Source: Lachnospiraceae bacterium (GTDB lineage Bacteria; Bacillota; Clostridia; Lachnospirales; Lachnospiraceae). Taken from it: a DNA stretch of 64,000 nt. A model generated the notes under the pieces. The model made no database searches, was not told the DNA's origin, and saw only the letters and a list, made by a program, of their open reading frames with translations. Positions within the stretch are counted from its first letter, which is position 1; every line of letters begins with the position of its first letter. The stretch is taken from positions 54,622 through 118,621 of the forward strand of contig JAFXQR010000033.1 in the NCBI GenBank assembly GCA_017526985.1, given 5' to 3'. The position numbers were made by a program, and so were the translations under genes. Below are positions 41,282 to 49,569 of the stretch, in pieces.

Positions 41282-41548
41282 TTATTTCTTAAATATCTTT
41301 CCAATTTTAGACAATAAAGAGCTTTTCTTGTGATCAGACACTGAAGGAGCAGGAATGTTTTGTTCTTCTTCTCGCTCGATCCGCAGGATATTTGCCGCAA
41401 TATCATCCACCGTCCGTATCGGCTGTTTTGGATTATATAGCATTTCCCGGATCTCGTCTTCCGAGACTCCGTTGATAGATAGCAGGTGTGCATAATAATC
41501 CAGAAGATCCTTCTTTGTTGTGATCTTATGATTCGGAGCTTCGATCAT
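41282..41548 (-). CDS. Unknown helical 88-residue protein
   Basis: A helical protein ending in a Lys-rich amphipathic LLSKIGKIFKK. Its binding site, AAGGAGATG, is formed by the last codons of 41552-42031. No family recognised. Confidence 0.65.
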   Translation of the reverse strand: MIEAPNHKITTKKDLLDYYAHLLSINGVSEDEIREMLYNPKQPIRTVDDIAANILRIEREEEQNIPAPSVSDHKKSSLLSKIGKIFKK

Positions 41549-41551
41549 CCG

Positions 41552-42031
41552 TTACATCTCCTTATTCTTTTCGAGTTCTGCTTCGAATTCCTCCATAAGT
41601 TCACCGAATGTGGGCGGAATGTCAATTTCTTCCCCACAGAAATAAGCGCCGAGAAGCTTATCATCATTCGACGGGCCATCAAAGCCTTCACTGTGCCACC
41701 AGTCTACGGCCTCTTTTATGTCGCTAAGTCCCCAGTATTTTGGCTCACCATCCAGATTTCTGGTCCCGATGTACAGAGCCGGGATCTTATACTGATTAAA
41801 ACCCCATTCTTTTAACGCTTCTGCATCTCTGGCACCGTCTGCACGGACAAACCAGGCAACTCTTTTAGCAACACCGTAAGAAGCGTTGCAAATATGCGCC
41901 ATATCCAGCATAAATTCGTCGTTCGACAGATATTTTCTTGATACACTGGGATGCATAGCAAAATACTCTTTAGCGGTCTTTACTGCTTCCATCACTTCGA
42001 CGTTTTTATCTATTGTTTTATATGGTTTCAT
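41552..42031 (-). CDS. Unknown 159-residue protein
   Basis: Helical N-terminal half, then GEPKYWGLSDIKEAVDWWHS and an acidic tail. No family recognised. First gene after the promoter at 42066, heading the second small-gene array. AGAGGTGTAAAAAAA precedes the ATG. Confidence 0.65.
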   Translation of the reverse strand: MKPYKTIDKNVEVMEAVKTAKEYFAMHPSVSRKYLSNDEFMLDMAHICNASYGVAKRVAWFVRADGARDAEALKEWGFNQYKIPALYIGTRNLDGEPKYWGLSDIKEAVDWWHSEGFDGPSNDDKLLGAYFCGEEIDIPPTFGELMEEFEAELEKNKEM

Positions 42032-42065
42032 TTTTTTTACACCTCTATTTGTTTTATTGTTTCTA

Positions 42066-42085
42066 TTATATGAAAAAAAAATAAG
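42066..42085 (-). promoter_or_regulatory. Element-type promoter heading the 42031-33798 array
   Basis: The minus strand reads TTATTTTTTTTTCATATAATAG, with perfect TATAAT. The T tract doubles as the tail of the upstream terminator. Confidence 0.75.
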
Positions 42086-42109
42086 AAAAGGTTTTTGGCC
42101 TTTTCTTAT
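42073..42109 (-). terminator. Intrinsic terminator after 42157-42885
   Basis: AAGAAAAGG/CCTTTTCTT with a nine-T tail on the minus strand, merging with the next promoter. Confidence 0.85.
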
Positions 42110-42156
42110 TTAGGAAGATCGGTGGTTTTTAATCGGTTTTTACTCCGTTTTCTTAT

Positions 42157-42885
42157 TTACCATATTTCTGTTATAATTATGTATCCACTGCTTGGAGGAT
42201 CGACACGACCTGCTGACTTTTGATAAAAAAACAGTGTATCTCCAGCATGACATGTAATAACGACATTCCCGGAATCACCACCTATATTTGAGCCGTTGTG
42301 TTTTGCACTTACATCGTCGCCATCCAAGCGCCATATAATTCTTACAGTCCCATTATGTGACACATTATAGGTGTAATCCATACTTTGTTTATCAGTGGGA
42401 TGCCATTCATCGTCTTCCCCAGACGCATCTGCGTTTGGAGAGATATTACATCTTGCAGTCGTTTTTGTATTAGTATGTTCTTTTTGGTATTGTATTCCAC
42501 TGTTCCAGATATCATCTACGGCATCCTTTAACTGGGCAAAAGTGGGTACGGACGGAAGTGAAGAAGACGCACCCCTACTCACCATCTTATCACGCAAGGA
42601 TGACTTCCCACTTGATACATCGGACTGGATCGAGGAAATCTCGCCATCTGCCCAAACACCCAGATCATTCAATTCCGCCCGCAGGTTCGTCAGATCCGAA
42701 CTGTAGAAGGAAAACGGTGAAAATACCAGATTTCCTGTGGACTGGATCGGCTGCAGGGTGATCGGACAGGTGCCTGCAGCATCCACCTTTGGGGTAACCG
42801 CATCCTTGACCACCGGAGCTGTTGTGAATATTGTTGCTGTTAAAGCAATTCCGCCAAGGAATGCTGCAATTGTTTTCTTGTTCAT
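42157..42885 (-). CDS. Secreted protein, paralog of 42908-43156
   Basis: 242 residues. An N-terminal signal peptide (FLGGIALTATIFTTAPVV), then CPITLQPIQSTGNL and a SDLTNLRAELNDLGVWADGE stretch shared with the next protein. The centre is Ser-rich and helical. The last 90 residues form beta strands (VRIIWRLDGDDVSA, GYIIITEIW) like a surface or pilus-tip domain. Two or three Cys. Family unknown; a cell-surface role in mating or attachment is inference. Confidence 0.7.
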   Translation of the reverse strand: MNKKTIAAFLGGIALTATIFTTAPVVKDAVTPKVDAAGTCPITLQPIQSTGNLVFSPFSFYSSDLTNLRAELNDLGVWADGEISSIQSDVSSGKSSLRDKMVSRGASSSLPSVPTFAQLKDAVDDIWNSGIQYQKEHTNTKTTARCNISPNADASGEDDEWHPTDKQSMDYTYNVSHNGTVRIIWRLDGDDVSAKHNGSNIGGDSGNVVITCHAGDTLFFYQKSAGRVDPPSSGYIIITEIW

Positions 42886-42907
42886 AGCTTTCTCCTTCTC
42901 TTAATTC

Positions 42908-43156
42908 TTACTCACACACGCTCTGAAGTGTCTGGATACTCTCATCCATCCATACGCCAAGTGCGTTTGCTTCATTACGCAGATTCGTTACATCGCTGCC
43001 AACAATATTTGCCGGGCCGATACCAAAGTTACCGGCGGACTGCTGAGATGCGATCACTACCGGAGATGTACCTGCCGCCTGTGTTTTAGGCATTGCAAGC
43101 AGGATACCGGCTGCTGTTATCCCTACCGCCAATGCGGCGATCAATACTTTTTTCAT
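42908..43156 (-). CDS. Short secreted paralog of 42157-42885
   Basis: 82 residues from the ATG after GAGGATTTGTTT. A signal peptide (VLIAALAVGITAAGILLA) and the same SDVTNLRNEANALGVWMDES helix, then it stops. Either a natural short form or a truncated copy. Co-transcribed under the 43180 promoter. Confidence 0.7.
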   Translation of the reverse strand: MKKVLIAALAVGITAAGILLAMPKTQAAGTSPVVIASQQSAGNFGIGPANIVGSDVTNLRNEANALGVWMDESIQTLQSVCE

Positions 43157-43179
43157 AAACAAATCCTCCATTCACTTAC

Positions 43180-43201
43180 TATATGAAAAAAATATTTTTT
43201 A
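43180..43201 (-). promoter_or_regulatory. Element-type promoter for the secreted pair
   Basis: The minus strand reads TAAAAAATATTTTTTTCATATA, 25 bases before the start of 42908-43156. Confidence 0.8.
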
Positions 43202-43238
43202 GAAACAAAACAAAAAGAAATTATCGGAAAATAACTAT

Positions 43239-43264
43239 AAAAAAGCAGCCCGATATGGACTGCT
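43239..43264 (-). terminator. Intrinsic terminator after the ParB-like gene
   Basis: AGCAGTCC/GGGCTGCT stem, ATATC loop, then TTTTTTAT on the minus strand. Confidence 0.75.
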
Positions 43265-43296
43265 CTGATGAGTTAAATATACTTATGTGTTGTAAT

Positions 43297-43686
43297 TTAC
43301 AATACCTGCCGCAGGATCTGGTTGATCACGGCAGAGAATGACAGATGGTTGTCTTTTGCTAACTGCTCTACCCGGTCCAAAACATCCCTTTCGAAGTTGA
43401 CCGAGCGTTGCTGCCGCTCTACGCCGATCCTGCCATTGATCACAATCCCGGCCCGAAGCAGTTCTTTTTTGGAGTCTTCCTGCGCCGGAAGAGCACTGGG
43501 AAGGTCTTTAGCGGCTTCCTCCGGTTCCGGCATCGGAAGTTTGGGGTCTTCTGCTTTCGGAGCCTCCTCTGCAGCGGGTGCGCTCTGCTCTTTTACTTCT
43601 TCCGGTACGTTCTCCGGTTTTGGAGCATCTTGTTTACGCCCCTGGATGGATTCGTTTAGCATTGAGGAAAAGTTTTTTCTTGCCAT
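43297..43686 (-). CDS. Ribbon-helix-helix partition partner (ParB-like)
   Basis: 129 residues. A Pro/Glu/Ala-rich unstructured N-terminus (about 15-75), then a C-terminal RHH fold: QQRSVNFERDVLDRVEQLAK, then HLSFSAVINQILRQVL. The order and the position just after parA match small centromere-binding partners of type Ib partition systems; the N-terminal tail would stimulate ParA. It would bind repeats around the par genes. Confidence 0.8.
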   Translation of the reverse strand: MARKNFSSMLNESIQGRKQDAPKPENVPEEVKEQSAPAAEEAPKAEDPKLPMPEPEEAAKDLPSALPAQEDSKKELLRAGIVINGRIGVERQQRSVNFERDVLDRVEQLAKDNHLSFSAVINQILRQVL

Positions 43687-43740
43687 AATGATTCTCCTGA
43701 TGAGTGTTTAGTTAAAGGTTGGTTAAAAGTTGGTTGCCGG

Positions 43741-44517
43741 TTACTTTCTTTTGCACCGGCGGATCACTTCTTCGGTAAATGCCTGGTAATCCAGTGCAAC
43801 GGTAGAGTTTTTTGCATATTCCATTACCGGCATTGAGAATAACTGTGATTCCTTTAAGCGTACCGATCTGCGGATCCTGGTATTGAATAGTGTGGTGTTT
43901 AGGTATTTGAGTTCCTCCGGTATTGTGTTCTCTTCCAGGTCTCTTGTGAGTGCCTGCCGGCCTTCGTACATCGTAATCAATACTCCACAGATGTGCAGTT
44001 TCTCATTGATCCGCTTCTTGTAGGTGTCCATAATGTCTTTGAAAGAATCCAGACACTGCAGACCAAAAGAGTCGCAGGTGATCGGAATAATCACTTCGTC
44101 CACATAGGAAAGCACATTGCCGAGGATCACTCCGTTTCCCGGCGGACAGTCGATGACAATATAGTCATACATATCTTCCAGAGCATCGCAGGCGTCTTTT
44201 AAGTGATAGAACCGGTTGGCATCCGCTGCGATCTTGGTGTCGGCCAGAGTCAGCTCCGGATCGACCGGGATGATATCTCCGTATTCCAGATGCTGGATCG
44301 CATCCTGTGCCGGCAGACCATCATAAAGGACATCGGTGAGCGTTGCCACATTATCGGTTACTGCACGATAGACCTGTGTGGAGGATGTAGAGTTGGGATC
44401 GGCATCGATGAGCAGTGTTTTCTTTTTCTTCTGCCTAAGACCGTCGGTAAGTGCAATTGCGGTCGAGGTCTTGCCAATACCACCTTTTGTGTTTGCGATA
44501 GCGATCTTCTTTGCCAT
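43741..44517 (-). CDS. parA: ParA partition ATPase
   Basis: 258 residues with the deviant Walker A KGGIGKTST near 11, switch ILIDADPNSTSS near 36 and YIVIDCPPGNG near 119. It lacks an N-terminal HTH, so it is a type Ib ParA (Soj-like). With the RHH partner downstream it would space plasmid copies over the nucleoid. CAACAGGAGAAAACT precedes the ATG. Confidence 0.95.
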   Translation of the reverse strand: MAKKIAIANTKGGIGKTSTAIALTDGLRQKKKKTLLIDADPNSTSSTQVYRAVTDNVATLTDVLYDGLPAQDAIQHLEYGDIIPVDPELTLADTKIAADANRFYHLKDACDALEDMYDYIVIDCPPGNGVILGNVLSYVDEVIIPITCDSFGLQCLDSFKDIMDTYKKRINEKLHICGVLITMYEGRQALTRDLEENTIPEELKYLNTTLFNTRIRRSVRLKESQLFSMPVMEYAKNSTVALDYQAFTEEVIRRCKRK

Positions 44518-45060
44518 AGTTTTCTCCTGTTGTTGTGATGATTAAGATGACCTTTAGTATAGTAGTATAATGTAGTTATGTCAATCATTAAATTATAATT
44601 AAAAGATGGTTAAAGTGTAACTAATCATCTACTTATAAGAGTTTATTACGCATAATCAAACGATAATCATAATTATGACATAATATATGTAAAATGACCG
44701 TAATATGATGGTGATTTAGCAAATATAGATATGATGAGCACATAATGAAGAGATGCGAAGCACATACTGCTCTCTTCTGGTGGATATGATATAAATATGA
44801 GCCAAATATGATAAAAATAGATAATAAATATCATTAAAATAACAGAAAATGTGACCTATAATATGTTAAAAAATAATGATATAATTAACATAATACAGGT
44901 AACAATTATGACTACCGCCAAAGAATGGTTAACGGTGAGTGAAATATTTGCGTAATAAACACTTAATAGTAGACAAACTTGAAACATAATTATCCGCTAT
45001 TTATCCGCATACTTATACCTTGTTTTTGCGATTATTTATCATATAATTACAACACAAAAG
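44518..45060. promoter_or_regulatory. AT-rich gene-free zone beside parA (candidate centromere / origin)
   Basis: About 540 bases, very AT-rich, no credible frame. Contains several TAATCAT / ATGATTA half-sites (near 44531, 44582, 44620, 44657) and GGTTAA repeats near 44607 and 44926. GGTTGGTTAAAAGTTGGTTG also lies between parA and its partner (43713-43735), so these are likely partner-protein sites. The parA promoter must also lie here; a TATAAT occurs at about 44568. Confidence 0.55.
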
Positions 45061-45109
45061 TGATGAAAGGATGCCGATGATCGGCGATCCTTACGAAGGA
45101 GGTGAAAAG

Positions 45110-45502
45110 ATGATCGTATCGAATGCGACAAAAGAGATGTTGCGAAAGAAAGGTTACGGATATATGGTCGCCGGCCAGGATATCGATACCAGCAAATTGT
45201 CTGCTCCGGAGATTGGAGTCCTGATGCGCACCAAGAACCAGAATAATGATTATCTGGAAAAGGTGGTCAGCCTGCCGATCGTGCAGACCAGAGACGGAGA
45301 TCCGCAGCTGTATGAGTACCTGAGCAGGAGAGCAGACAATAATTACGCAATGTATAACTTCTCCAGTATGATCCCAAATACGGTTTCTGTCGGCAAAGAA
45401 ACTCCGCTGTTCGGCAAAGGCCCGGAAGAAGGTATGCTGCACGATGCAGAAGAGCTGGGGGACGACAAAGACAGTCCGCTGGATATGGAAAGAGGTTTCT
45501 GA
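45110..45502 (+). CDS. Unknown protein, first plus-strand gene
   Basis: 130 residues from the ATG after GAAGGAGGTGAAAAG. Opens MIVSNATKEMLRKKGYGYMV and ends in an acidic tail. No family recognised. It stands alone between the par region and the iterons with its own terminator, a position often held by replication or copy-control genes, but no Rep motif is visible. Confidence 0.7.
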   Translation: MIVSNATKEMLRKKGYGYMVAGQDIDTSKLSAPEIGVLMRTKNQNNDYLEKVVSLPIVQTRDGDPQLYEYLSRRADNNYAMYNFSSMIPNTVSVGKETPLFGKGPEEGMLHDAEELGDDKDSPLDMERGF

Positions 45503-45526
45503 TCCGGCCAGGATCAACTATGAAGA

Positions 45527-45557
45527 TAAAGCATCCTTCCGGGTGCTTTATTTTTAT
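45527..45557 (+). terminator. Intrinsic terminator after 45110-45502
   Basis: AAAGCACCC/GGATGCTTT-type stem (AAAGCATCC-TTCC-GGGTGCTTT) followed by ATTTTTAT. Confidence 0.85.
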
Positions 45558-45582
45558 GCTTAACAAAACTACATTTTATCAA

Positions 45583-45800
45583 TACCCCAAAAATCCGATA
45601 GCAGTTTACCATACTTTACAAAACAACAATACCCTATACCCCAAAAATCCGATAGGTGGGAACCGTTTTTACTTTGTATTTGACATAGCAACATCGATGT
45701 GTACCCCAAAAATCCGATAGCAGTTCATAGCATATTGGTAATGTTGCACAAAACAATAGGGGTGTTTATTGGTAAAAGTGCTACTACCCCAAAAATCCGA
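45583..45800 (+). repeat. Four iteron-like direct repeats
   Basis: TACCCCAAAAATCCGATAG at 45583, 45637 and 45702 is exact; at 45785 the copy ends ATCCGAATA. Start-to-start spacing is 54, 65 and 83 bases. The fourth copy is followed by an inverted partial copy (GAGTTGGGGTAGTG near 45822). Such spaced repeats in a gene-free region next to par genes are the hallmark of an iteron origin; no Rep gene is adjacent. Confidence 0.75.
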
Positions 45801-46160
45801 ATAAAAGAACTATCTATAAGAGAGTTGGGGTAGTGTAAGAAAGTTAGGGTATTGGCTAAGGTAGGGTACAGGGGAGGTATAGGGGTACTTTTAAGAGTAA
45901 AAACACTATAAAACATAAAATAATTTGCAAATATAAGAACAGATAAAGAGTATTGCTTTTTTTAGTGAGGTCAGACGAAAATCGGTTTTTGAACGCTGAA
46001 ATGCCCGTCGTTATTGACTTTTGGCGATTTTAAACTGCTGAAACGCCGATAAATAGCGGGTTTGCGGGTATTTTGATGATTTTAGTCCACATAAAGTGAT
46101 CTCATCACCGGAATAAAAAGAGAACCGCCGGGAGATTGTTTTATGGCGTCGCTCGAAAAA
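45801..46160. other. Gene-free region after the iterons
   Basis: About 360 bases with no supported gene. A G-rich stretch (GGGGTAG, TAGGGT, AGGGGAGG, AGGGG) at 45825-45890 is opposite in strand to the iterons. Two GCTGAAA(T/C)GCC repeats lie at 45996 and 46036, with GACGAAAATCGG between. Possibly origin sub-sites or primosome loading sequences. Confidence 0.45.
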
Positions 46161-46183
46161 GTAAATATTATTTTTCATATAAG
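46161..46183 (+). promoter_or_regulatory. Element-type promoter for the helicase operon
   Basis: GTAAATATTATTTTTCATATAA, 40 bases before the TTG start. First plus-strand copy in the right half. Confidence 0.88.
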
Positions 46184-46222
46184 TTTAGTGAGTTGGAAAA
46201 ATCTGATTGGAGGGGAAATACA

Positions 46223-47650
46223 TTGGCAAAAGAAAACAATACTGCAAAGGACTATCTGTTGGATTCCGACCGGAACATTTTTCTCACAGGAAAAGCCGGT
46301 ACCGGGAAGACTTATCAGATTGCCCGCTTTGTGGAAGAAATGAATAAAAGACATAAGCAGGTAATGGTATGCGCACCGACGGGTGCTGCTGCGGTAAACG
46401 CCTGCGGGGAGACTGCGCACAGTCTGTTTGGAATTCCGATCCCGTGTTACGGCGTATCGATCTCTAAAGTGCAGCCGGTGAAGATCAAAACACTTGCACT
46501 GGCAGACGCTGTTGTGATCGATGAGATCTCGATGATGCGTAATGACAATTTCTCATTCGCAATGTGGGTACTCAAGAAGGCCGAGAAGATCAAAGGGAAA
46601 AAGATCCGTGTGATCCTTGTCGGCGACTTCTCCCAGCTGCCCCCGGTGGTAACCAAGAAAGATCTGCCGTTTTTGAAGAAATTTGGCTACGATCCCTCCG
46701 GCTATGCTTTTACGACCAAAGAATGGGCAGCGCTCAAATTAAAGACTGTAGAGCTTACGGAAATCTACCGCCAGAAGGAAGATAAAGAGCTGGCGGAAAA
46801 ACTGGGGCAGGTCCAGGTGAACGACCTTAGCTGTATGGGGTATTTCCAGCAGTTCGTCAGAGAAGGATATACAGCCAAAGAAGATGAGATCCAGATCTGC
46901 GGGACGAATGCAGAAGCAGATGAGATCAATCGTAGTTATCTGGATAGGATCAACAGTCCGATGATCGCTTACCAGGCGGTAAAGAAAGGCCGGACCGGTG
47001 CAGGGATCTGCGATGACATCATCCTGTTAAAGAAAGGCGCACGGGTGATGTTCCAGATCAATGATGTAAAGGCCGGTAAATACCGTAACGGCACAACCGG
47101 CACGATCGAGAATCTGAATGAGAAGTGCGTTGCTGTCCGTCTGGACAGCGGTGAGACCATCCCGGTATTCCCGCACGAGTACAAGGTATACTCCTACAGA
47201 GTCGTTGGCGGAAATCTTTCCAGAAATGAGATCGGATCGATCACACAGATGCCGATCAAAGTGGCAAAGGCGATCACGATCCATAAATCGCAGGGCAAAA
47301 CCTTTGAGAAAGCTGTGATCACTCCGACCGTATTTGCTCCCGGACAGTTGTATGTGGCATTATCCCGCATTACTTCTCCGGCAGGCCTGGTTTTGACCAA
47401 AGAGCTGAGACCGGAATATTTCCGGAAGAACGAGATCGTGGATAAGTTCATCGAGAACGGATATACCTACGACATTCCGGCGGCCAAAAAGCAGCCTGCA
47501 GCGAAGAAACCGGCAGCAAAATCCAAGAGCGGTACAAAGACTGCGGCCGGGAAGAAAAAGACTACATCAAAAACAGCCGCCAGGAAAAATACAAAAACAG
47601 CTGCTGTAAAGAAAACCAAAACAACCGGATCGAGAGGAGCCAGAAAATGA
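46223..47650 (+). CDS. Pif1/RecD2-like helicase with histone H1-like tail
   Basis: 475 residues. The start is TTG at 46223 after GGAGGGGAAATACA. Motif I FLTGKAGTGKT near 20, Ia APTGAAA, II VVIDEISMM near 97, III VGDFSQLPPV near 133, and the late motifs ITIHKSQGKTF and QLYVALSRI near 350-380 place it in superfamily 1B (Pif1/RecD2/TraI helicase type). The last ~75 residues are Lys/Ala-rich repeats (AAKKPAAKS, KKTTSK, TAAVKK) like histone H1 and would bind DNA non-specifically. First gene of a seven-gene operon. Confidence 0.9.
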   Translation: MAKENNTAKDYLLDSDRNIFLTGKAGTGKTYQIARFVEEMNKRHKQVMVCAPTGAAAVNACGETAHSLFGIPIPCYGVSISKVQPVKIKTLALADAVVIDEISMMRNDNFSFAMWVLKKAEKIKGKKIRVILVGDFSQLPPVVTKKDLPFLKKFGYDPSGYAFTTKEWAALKLKTVELTEIYRQKEDKELAEKLGQVQVNDLSCMGYFQQFVREGYTAKEDEIQICGTNAEADEINRSYLDRINSPMIAYQAVKKGRTGAGICDDIILLKKGARVMFQINDVKAGKYRNGTTGTIENLNEKCVAVRLDSGETIPVFPHEYKVYSYRVVGGNLSRNEIGSITQMPIKVAKAITIHKSQGKTFEKAVITPTVFAPGQLYVALSRITSPAGLVLTKELRPEYFRKNEIVDKFIENGYTYDIPAAKKQPAAKKPAAKSKSGTKTAAGKKKTTSKTAARKNTKTAAVKKTKTTGSRGARK

Positions 47651-47985
47651 TCGAGCATTTTCGCTGCTATATCAACAAAGACGAAGGAGTCTTGATGGAA
47701 AAAGGGACGGATCGTGAAGTGGTGATCCGTTTCCAGGACGGAGATGATTTTGATTATAACCGCCTGCTGGATTTCCTTTCCGGATGCGACCAGTTTGGAG
47801 ATCGGTTTTATGATCCCGGTATTACCAGAGCATATATTGAGGTCTCCGGTACTGTGGAGGAAAAGACAAAAGATCTGGTAACCGTTAATTTCAATGTGAG
47901 TACCAAATGGCATCTGGTGGATGAGAGCTGTGAAACAGCGTCCATCGAGGATGAAAACGAAGAAAACAATAAAGACGACACCTGA
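47647..47985 (+). CDS. Unknown acidic 112-residue protein
   Basis: Starts inside the helicase stop (ATGA) with GAGAGGAGCCAGAAA upstream. Alternating strands (REVVIRFQDGDDFDYN, AYIEVSGTVEEK, VTVNFNVST) suggest a beta-rich fold. The tail is very acidic. It could balance the basic helicase tail; inference only. Confidence 0.65.
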   Translation: MIEHFRCYINKDEGVLMEKGTDREVVIRFQDGDDFDYNRLLDFLSGCDQFGDRFYDPGITRAYIEVSGTVEEKTKDLVTVNFNVSTKWHLVDESCETASIEDENEENNKDDT

Positions 47986-47998
47986 AAGGGGATAAAGT

Positions 47999-48205
47999 AT
48001 GATCGAAGTATTATCAAAACCGCCGATCGTTTTTGCTATGGGGATGTGTCTGGGACTGTTCTGCGGACTGGTGCTCACAGCACTGCTCTCCGCTAACACA
48101 AGAGCAGAGGAAAGCGATAAAATTGCGTCCCTCGAAAAAGAGATCAGCCGGATCACAGAAGGATATGAGCGTAAGATCAAAGAATTGGAGGATGAGAACA
48201 AATGA
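47999..48205 (+). CDS. Small membrane-anchored coiled coil
   Basis: 68 residues: one membrane helix (about 9-30), then a coiled coil (KIASLEKEISRITEGYERKI). AAGGGGATAAAGT precedes the ATG. Resembles phage lysis-type or mating spanins in layout only. Confidence 0.65.
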   Translation: MIEVLSKPPIVFAMGMCLGLFCGLVLTALLSANTRAEESDKIASLEKEISRITEGYERKIKELEDENK

Positions 48206-48393
48206 TCGATGAAGATTTGAAAGAAGAATTCCTGGGCCAGGTCATCGATATCTTTGATGATTATCTGGAGAAGAAATCCGGTAAAAAGGTAAACATCCAT
48301 GGAGAAGATTACAATTCCATCCGTGATGATCTGGAGCAGATGATGAAAAACTGGGGCGTCATAGAAAAAGAAGAGGAAAGAGAACTGGGATGA
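48202..48393 (+). CDS. Unknown 63-residue protein
   Basis: Acidic helical protein (EEFLGQVIDIFDDYLEKKSG, then NIHGEDYNSIRDDLEQMM, NWGVI) of a kind frequent on Clostridia elements but unnamed to me. Overlaps both neighbours by 4 bases. Its EEERELG tail forms the next binding site. Confidence 0.65.
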   Translation: MIDEDLKEEFLGQVIDIFDDYLEKKSGKKVNIHGEDYNSIRDDLEQMMKNWGVIEKEEERELG

Positions 48394-48935
48394 AGGAAAG
48401 GGATAAACAAGCATCGGAAGACTTGTTGATTGGACTGATCCAGGATGACTGGCCGAAGAAAGCGGTAGCAAGAGCGATCCGGATATTGGAGTCCGAGGAT
48501 TTTGTCGAGATCATTGATTTTCATCTTAAAATCTGCCGGTTGACCGAAGAAATCATAAATCTGCTCCTGTATGGGGAAGGATTGGATGCGCAGATTAAGA
48601 TCCCATCCTTCTGGAACAGATTGGCGGAAACGATGCTGGATTATGCTGCTTTTCAAAAGCTTTGTGGACCTTTGAAAAAAGAAACGGATTTTTTCAACTT
48701 CTATGAAGAGGATTTTGTTGAAATGACCCGCTCTAATCTGGAGTTGTTCGTACACACGCTTCCGGCTCCTGGAGCTATGGATACGCAGGAAATATTGGAA
48801 GACCTGCGGGCGGACCAGGAATTTACAGATCAGCTTCTGGAGATTATGGATGATAATTCAAGAATAATGGAAATGCTGTATAGAGCGAGATCTGATAAAA
48901 AAGCGAAAGATAGAGAAAAGGAGACCGTAAAATGA
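48390..48935 (+). CDS. Unknown protein, paralog of 48932-49447
   Basis: 181 residues, all helical. Shares (D/V)EIIDFHLKI, LL(L)YGEGLD, YAAF, FFNFYEEDFV, LELFVHTLPAPGA and DLRADQEF with the following protein, so they are tandem paralogs. No family recognised. Confidence 0.7.
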   Translation: MKERDKQASEDLLIGLIQDDWPKKAVARAIRILESEDFVEIIDFHLKICRLTEEIINLLLYGEGLDAQIKIPSFWNRLAETMLDYAAFQKLCGPLKKETDFFNFYEEDFVEMTRSNLELFVHTLPAPGAMDTQEILEDLRADQEFTDQLLEIMDDNSRIMEMLYRARSDKKAKDREKETVK

Positions 48936-49447
48936 TCGATAAAAGTCTTCTGGAGGCAAAACTCGGGGATGCCTGCAAATATGTAGAAGGTCTTAAAACT
49001 TTCCGGGATATCGTGGATTTCCATAAAGAGATCTTTACGATGATCGGTGATATCTCTGATATGATCCTTCACGGCAACGGACTGGATCTGGAGCTGCAGA
49101 CCCGCACCTTTATAGATCAGGCTTTGACCAACCTTGCCAGATATATGGCTTTTGAAGTTATGGTTGTAAAAGATGACGCTACCTTGGAAGAAGTTCCTTT
49201 TAAAAAATTTTATCAGTCTAAACAAGTGTCTTATGTTATCCAGACAGAGACGCAGCTGCTCCTTACTTTTCTGCTGGATATGGATGAGAGGGGTGCAGAG
49301 GTTGCTGTGGCAGACATTCGTGGGGATGAGGAATTTCGGGAACGGCTGGAAAAACAATTAAAGGATATGCCTAAAATGGTGTGGTCTCTGGAAAAGCAAT
49401 GTGTGGTGGTAGAGGCAGCAATGTCGAAAAAGGAGGAGAGAGAATGA
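48932..49447 (+). CDS. Unknown protein, paralog of 48390-48935
   Basis: 171 residues, same layout as its neighbour (RDIVDFHKEI, MILHGNGLD, YMAFE, FKKFYQSKQV, DIRGDEEF). The binding site AAAAGGAGACCGTAAA lies in the previous gene's last codons. The two may form a heterodimer. Function unknown. Confidence 0.7.
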   Translation: MIDKSLLEAKLGDACKYVEGLKTFRDIVDFHKEIFTMIGDISDMILHGNGLDLELQTRTFIDQALTNLARYMAFEVMVVKDDATLEEVPFKKFYQSKQVSYVIQTETQLLLTFLLDMDERGAEVAVADIRGDEEFRERLEKQLKDMPKMVWSLEKQCVVVEAAMSKKEERE

Positions 49448-49494
49448 GTGAGTATCTTTCAATAACCGCCACAGTATTCACCCATCATTTTTAA
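49444..49494 (+). CDS. Possible 16-residue microprotein
   Basis: ATG overlapping the previous stop (ATGA) with a perfect AGGAGGAGAGAGA binding site; reads MSEYLSITATVFTHHF then TAA, five bases before the terminator. Very short, so either a real peptide or a translation stop device. Confidence 0.4.
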   Translation: MSEYLSITATVFTHHF

Positions 49495-49498
49495 AGAA

Positions 49499-49522
49499 AA
49501 ACGCTTTCGGGCGTTTTTTTTT
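49499..49522 (+). terminator. Intrinsic terminator of the helicase operon
   Basis: ACGC-TTTCGG-GCGT with a nine-T tail. Confidence 0.85.
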
Positions 49523-49546
49523 GTTTCCTGAGTATTTTTTTTTCGA

Positions 49547-49569
49547 TTATCTGATTTTTCATATAGTAC
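49547..49569 (+). promoter_or_regulatory. Element-type promoter for the transfer operon
   Basis: TTATCTGATTTTTCATATAGTA, 100 bases before the 49668 start. The upstream half differs from consensus. Confidence 0.7.

Noticed and set aside
45583-45800. Four repeats with unique spacers as a short CRISPR array
   Set aside because: Spacing is uneven (54, 65, 83), repeats are 18-19 bases without a palindrome, and the setting beside parA fits iterons.
47467-48471. 334-residue minus-strand frame
   Set aside because: Antisense to four tightly coupled plus-strand genes with good binding sites.
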